Position numbers and translations under genes: made by a program. A DNA stretch of 64,000 bases, from the NCBI GenBank assembly GCA_003165335.1, contig PLTD01000127.1, forward strand, positions 1-64,000. Reading direction: 5' to 3'. Below are positions 59,243-64,000 of this stretch, piece after piece. Every line of letters starts with the position of its first letter. Position 1 is the first letter of the stretch. Source of the DNA: Rhodospirillales bacterium. GTDB lineage: Bacteria > Pseudomonadota > Alphaproteobacteria > BOG-932 > Roseiterribacteraceae. The notes under the pieces are model-generated. The model did not search any database and had not been told where the DNA came from. It was given only the letters and a program-made list of their open reading frames with translations.

Positions 59243-62200
59243 TTGACCCATTTCACCGATCTTTTCATCCGCCGGCCGGTGCTCGCTGCTGTCGTCAGCG
59301 CACTGATCTTCTTCATCGGGTTGCGCTCGATGATGGGGCTGGAGCTTCGCCAGTTCCCAGACTTGGAATCGTCGTCGATCAGCATCCAGACGAGCTATCC
59401 GGGCGCCGCGCCGGAACTGATGCAGGGCTTCATCACCACGCCGATCGAGCAGGCGATTTCCTCGACCGAAGGCGTGGACTACGTGACCGCCACCTCCTCC
59501 CAGGGGCGCAGCAGCATCACGATCTATCTCAGGCTGAACTACGACGCCAACAAGGCGCTCACCGAGGTGATGTCCAAGGTCCAACAGGTCCGCAACCAGA
59601 TTCCCCGCGAATCGAACGATCCGGTCGTGCAGAAGCAAAACGCGCTGGGTAATGCCGGCGGCTCGTTGATGATCCTGAGCTTCTCCAGCGACGAGATTAA
59701 GGGACCGGCGATCACTGACTATCTGTCACGCACGGTCCAGCCGGTGCTGTCGACCGTGCCGGGCGTGGGCTCGGCCGACATCGCCGGCGCCGATGTGTTC
59801 GCCATGCGGCTGTGGCTCGATCCACAGAAAATGGCGGCCCGCGGCGTTACTGGCGAGGATATCTCGAATGCCCTGCGCGCCAATAACGTCCAGTCGGCGC
59901 CGGGCCAGACTAAAAGCTATTTCACCGTCGCCAATATCATTGCCGACACGGGTCTGACGGATACCGCGCAGTTCGAGAACATGGTCGTGAAGTCGGCCGG
60001 CGATGCGATGGTGCGGCTTCGCGACGTTGCCAGGGTCGAGCTTAACCAGCAGCAGGTCAGCCAGTCCGGCTGGGTCGACGACCGCAAGACGGTGATGATG
60101 ATCATCAACCAGGCGTCGACCGGCAACCCGCTGGATACCGCCAGGATGGTGCGCAAGCGGATGGACGAGATCGCGCCGAACCTGCCGCCCTCACTCAAGG
60201 GCATGGTGGTCTACGACGCCACCATCTATATCGATTCCGCCCTCAAGGAGGTGCAGCGCACCCTGGCCGAGGCGGTCGCGGTCGTCGTGCTGGTCGTGTA
60301 TCTCTCTCTCGGCAGCTTCCGGGCGGTGATCATCCCGCTGGTCACTATCCCGCTGTCGATCGTCGGTTCTGCGGCGCTCATGCTGGCCGCCGGCTTCTCG
60401 ATAAACCTGCTCACGCTGCTCTCTATGGTGCTCGCCATCGGGCTGGTGGTCGACGATGCGATCGTCGTGGTCGAGAATGTCCACCGCCACATCAAGGAAG
60501 GGCTGTCGCCGGTTCAGGCGGCGCTCGTCGGCGCGCGCGAGATCCAGGGGCCGGTCGTCACCATGACCATTACGCTGGCCGCCGTCTATGCGCCGATCGG
60601 GCTGCTCACCGGCATTACCGGCGTCATGTTCCGAGAGTTCGCATTCACGCTCGCCGGCTCCGTGCTTATCTCAGGCATTGTCGCGTTGACGCTGTCGCCG
60701 GTCATGTCGTCCGTTCTGCTGACCCGTGACATGGACGAAGGCAAGTTCCCGCATTTCGTCGAGATGATGTACGACCGTTTCACCAATGCCTACGGCCGGG
60801 TGCTTGACCGGGTGCTCGACTACCGGCCGGCGGTGATGCTGTTCGGCGCGGTGGTGCTGGGCTCGATCTTCTTCCTCTATACGGGGTCGCGCAGCGAACT
60901 CGCTCCGCCCGAGGACCAGGGCTATCTTTTCGGACCCTTGAAAGGACCGCAATACGCCAATCTGGACTATGTCGATGCCTATGCCCGGCAGTTCTATGAC
61001 CAGATCGCGAAGATCCCGGAGATTGAGCGTGTCGTCAATTTCAACGGCTTCGGCGGTACGCTCAATGCCGGACAGTTCGTGTTCCACTTCAAGCCCTGGT
61101 CGGAGCGCACACGGTCGTCGGACCAGATCATGATGGATCTGAAAAAGCCGGCCTTCATGACGACCGGCCTCAGAATTTTGATCTTCGGCCCGTCCTCGAT
61201 CCCGGGCGGCTCCGGCGGTCCTCCGGTGCAGATGGTGATCTCGTCGCTCGGCAGCTATGAGACGATCTTCAACGTCATGAGCCAGATCAAGGCCGAGGCT
61301 TCCAAGAGCGGCCTGTTCGCTTTCCAGGACAGCGATCTCGATTACAACACGCCGACCTACACGCTGAAAATCGACCATGCCAAGGCGAACGACCTCGGCA
61401 TCTCGATGCAGGCGATTTCGAACACGCTGGCGGCCATGGTCGGCGAGAACTACGTCAACCGCTTTGCGGTCAACGGGCGGTCGTATGAGGTAATCCCGCA
61501 GGTCGGCCGGGCACAGCGGCTGAACGCCGACGAACTCGCCAAGTTCTATGTGACGACCGCCAGCGGCGCGCAGATTCCGCTGTCGACGATCATGTCGGTC
61601 GAAACCGGCACGGCGCCCAATGCGCTGGTCGAATACAACCAGCTGAACTCTGCCACTTTCCAGGCCGTGCCGATGCCCGGCGTTACCCAGGGTCAGGCGG
61701 TCGCCTTCCTGCAGGATGCCAGCAAGCGGCTGCTGCCCGCCGGCTTCAACCATGCCTTCTTGTCGGAATCGCGACAGTTCATCAACGAAGGCAACGCGCT
61801 GCTCTATACCTTCGGTTTCGCGCTGCTGGTCATCTATCTGGTGCTTGCCGCCCAGTTCGAAAGCCTGCGCGACCCGCTGGTGATCATGGTCAGCGTGCCG
61901 ATGTCGATCTGCGGGGCGCTGATCCCGCTCTATTTCGGCAACCATCTGGGCGTCGCCGGCGCGACGATCAACATCTATAGCCAGGTCGGGCTTGTGACCT
62001 TGATCGGCCTCATCAGCAAACACGGCATCCTGATGGTCACCTTCGCCAACGACATGCAGAAGAACGAGCAGTCGGACCGGCGTACGGCGATCCAGCATGC
62101 CGCGCAGATCCGGTTGCGCCCCATCCTGATGACGACCGCCGCGATGGTGCTGGGCGTGGTGCCGCTGTTGCTGGCTTCCGGAGCCGGTGCCGCCAGCCGC

Positions 62201-62350
62201 GTGTCGATCGGCATCGTCATCGCCAGCGGCATGACCATCGGCACGCTGTTTACGTTGTTCGTCCTGCCGGCGGTCTATACCGTGCTGGGCCAGGACCACC
62301 GCAAGGCGGCGACTTCTCGCCGGACGCTGGAAATCGCGGCGGTTACCTGA
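59243..62350 (+). CDS. RND multidrug efflux permease
   Basis: The 1035-residue protein is a full-length RND transporter of the HAE1 family (TTG start at 59243). The N-terminus FIRRPVLAAVVSALIFFIGL is followed by a large periplasmic loop (TTPIEQAISSTEGVDYVTAT). TM4 carries the proton-relay Asp pair in GLVVDDAIVVVENV, then the second loop and C-terminal helices (GLISKHGILMVTFANDMQ with the relay Lys). It exports drugs, dyes or solvents using the proton gradient. It resembles MexQ/MexK- or MdtB-like pumps. No outer-membrane factor gene follows, so it must use one encoded elsewhere. Confidence 0.95.
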   Translation: MTHFTDLFIRRPVLAAVVSALIFFIGLRSMMGLELRQFPDLESSSISIQTSYPGAAPELMQGFITTPIEQAISSTEGVDYVTATSSQGRSSITIYLRLNYDANKALTEVMSKVQQVRNQIPRESNDPVVQKQNALGNAGGSLMILSFSSDEIKGPAITDYLSRTVQPVLSTVPGVGSADIAGADVFAMRLWLDPQKMAARGVTGEDISNALRANNVQSAPGQTKSYFTVANIIADTGLTDTAQFENMVVKSAGDAMVRLRDVARVELNQQQVSQSGWVDDRKTVMMIINQASTGNPLDTARMVRKRMDEIAPNLPPSLKGMVVYDATIYIDSALKEVQRTLAEAVAVVVLVVYLSLGSFRAVIIPLVTIPLSIVGSAALMLAAGFSINLLTLLSMVLAIGLVVDDAIVVVENVHRHIKEGLSPVQAALVGAREIQGPVVTMTITLAAVYAPIGLLTGITGVMFREFAFTLAGSVLISGIVALTLSPVMSSVLLTRDMDEGKFPHFVEMMYDRFTNAYGRVLDRVLDYRPAVMLFGAVVLGSIFFLYTGSRSELAPPEDQGYLFGPLKGPQYANLDYVDAYARQFYDQIAKIPEIERVVNFNGFGGTLNAGQFVFHFKPWSERTRSSDQIMMDLKKPAFMTTGLRILIFGPSSIPGGSGGPPVQMVISSLGSYETIFNVMSQIKAEASKSGLFAFQDSDLDYNTPTYTLKIDHAKANDLGISMQAISNTLAAMVGENYVNRFAVNGRSYEVIPQVGRAQRLNADELAKFYVTTASGAQIPLSTIMSVETGTAPNALVEYNQLNSATFQAVPMPGVTQGQAVAFLQDASKRLLPAGFNHAFLSESRQFINEGNALLYTFGFALLVIYLVLAAQFESLRDPLVIMVSVPMSICGALIPLYFGNHLGVAGATINIYSQVGLVTLIGLISKHGILMVTFANDMQKNEQSDRRTAIQHAAQIRLRPILMTTAAMVLGVVPLLLASGAGAASRVSIGIVIASGMTIGTLFTLFVLPAVYTVLGQDHRKAATSRRTLEIAAVT

Positions 62351-62395
62351 CAATTTCCGGTAGTTGCTCCACGCAACCATTTTGGAACGGTGGCT

Positions 62396-63397
<1,002 letters not shown>

Positions 63398-63424
63398 CCG
63401 GCGGAACTAAAGAGGGGGGAGGCG

Positions 63425-63913
63425 ATGGGCAAGAGCATCGAAGAACGGCTCCGCATCATCGAGATCAAGGACGCGGCGGCAATGGCGATGTACCGCTATT
63501 GGCGTTGTCTTGACTATAAATTGTTCGACGAACTGCCCGATGTCTTCACGCAAGATGCCTATGGTGACTGGGGCATGCCGAGCTGGCGCAAAACCGGCCG
63601 CGCCGAAATTTGCGAATGGCTGCATGCAAACGAAAGCCAATCCGATCTCAGGCTCAGCCATTTCGGTCATAATCCGGAAATCTTCGTCATCAACGACAAA
63701 GAGGCGCACGGCATTTTCAAGCTTCAGGACCTGGTGATGGTCGGCGGCATGAAGATCATGGCCGGCTTCGGCCAATATCGGATGGTCTTCGTCGAATGCG
63801 ACGACGGTGTCTGGCGGATCAATCGGTTAAACCTCAATTACGCCTATCGTGAATCCACTCAGCATTTTGTCGACGACAAGATGCTGACGACCACGCCGGA
63901 ACTCAGCCAATAA
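63425..63913 (+). CDS. NTF2-like (SnoaL_4 type) protein
   Basis: The 162-residue protein is one NTF2-like cone fold: IEIKDAAAMAMYRYWRCLDYKLFDELPDVF at the start, then EICEWLHANESQSD, SHFGHNPEIFV, GIFKLQDLVMVGG and MVFVECDDGVWRINRLNL. Such proteins act as small isomerases, dehydratases or hydroxylating-dioxygenase partners in degradation of steroids and aromatics. GGGGGGAGGCG precedes the ATG. Proximity to an aldo/keto reductase suggests a shared catabolic route. Confidence 0.85.
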   Translation: MGKSIEERLRIIEIKDAAAMAMYRYWRCLDYKLFDELPDVFTQDAYGDWGMPSWRKTGRAEICEWLHANESQSDLRLSHFGHNPEIFVINDKEAHGIFKLQDLVMVGGMKIMAGFGQYRMVFVECDDGVWRINRLNLNYAYRESTQHFVDDKMLTTTPELSQ

Positions 63914-63918
63914 AGACC

Positions 63919-64000
63919 ATGTCGGCACCGGCCTTACCGGTGACCAAGCTCCAAATCTTTTGGGGCTTCTGGTCGATCATCGGGCTGGGCGTGGTCGGCT
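63919..64000 (+). CDS. Start of a membrane protein (partial)
   Basis: The frame starts at the ATG at 63919, five bases after the NTF2-like stop, and runs off the window. The 27 visible residues include a hydrophobic stretch (LQIFWGFWSIIGLGVVG), so a membrane protein begins here, possibly a transporter. The family cannot be named. Confidence 0.5.
   Translation, partial: MSAPALPVTKLQIFWGFWSIIGLGVVG

Noticed and set aside
57566-59638. 690-codon open frame on the minus strand across potC, the adaptor and the permease
   Set aside because: It spans three well-supported genes in antisense and shows no domain.
60671-62380. 569-codon open frame on the minus strand opposite the RND permease
   Set aside because: The composition is His/Arg/Gln-rich with no recognisable fold, typical of the antisense of a GC-rich gene.

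Overview
The window is GC-rich DNA from a Gram-negative bacterium, most likely an alphaproteobacterium. The best markers are the same-strand block rnd-lptC-lptA-lptB-rpoN, the leuS-lptE-holA block, small alphaproteobacterial-type genes and many Tat or lipoprotein exports. A sphingomonad-like host would fit the sterol-desaturase, LLM, BKACE, NTF2-like, PQQ and RND content, but the family cannot be fixed from this sequence.

Bases 1 to about 19943 look like the right-hand part of an integrated genomic island. Its right edge is marked by the 3' half of a tRNA-Thr(TGT) gene (19895-19943) with no 5' half. Next to it lie a P4-type tyrosine integrase (18387-19721, minus) and an AlpA-type regulator. 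No complete copy of that tRNA was seen to the left, so the other end should lie outside the window. The cargo includes a DUF2254-like end fragment, a stand-alone KdpD-like kinase core, an XRE regulator with twin operators, a DJ-1/PfpI remnant, a P-loop kinase behind a possible attenuator, a BlaI/BlaR1 pair without a beta-lactamase, a long operon of exported proteins, and an AbiE module whose toxin gene is frameshifted. The exported operon (7556-15613) holds an alpha/beta hydrolase, an unknown 416-residue protein, a DUF1587/1595/1592/1588/1585 lipoprotein with a CxxCH motif, a Tat-exported DUF1552 protein, a DLH-like protein without its nucleophile, a COG4315 repeat protein and a VOC protein. 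Its core is the strongest candidate here for an undescribed system.

Bases 19944 to about 50000 are mostly core chromosome: a frameshifted SGNH hydrolase, a sterol-desaturase-family enzyme with a 22-bp palindrome upstream, an M3 oligopeptidase, the rpoN/LPS-transport block, tRNA-Leu(CAG), tam, an MgtA-type ATPase, an NDUFA9-like protein, an MFS transporter, an OsmC protein, murI, holA, lptE, leuS, a putative LLM/BKACE catabolic pair, an LpoA-like lipoprotein divergent from rsmI, a DUF1214 protein, yraN, a SirB1-like protein and gshB.

Bases 50000 to 64000 hold a HigBA-like toxin-antitoxin pair with a 32-bp palindromic operator, a PQQ/cytochrome c dehydrogenase, a five-gene polyamine-type ABC operon containing a ribokinase-like gene, an RND pump (adaptor plus permease, no outer-membrane factor), an aldo/keto reductase, an NTF2-like protein and the start of a membrane protein.

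Several genes (the P-loop kinase, AbiEii, SGNH, yraN, the HigB-like toxin) are explained by one- or two-base indels, mostly in short homopolymers. These may be real decay or base-calling errors.
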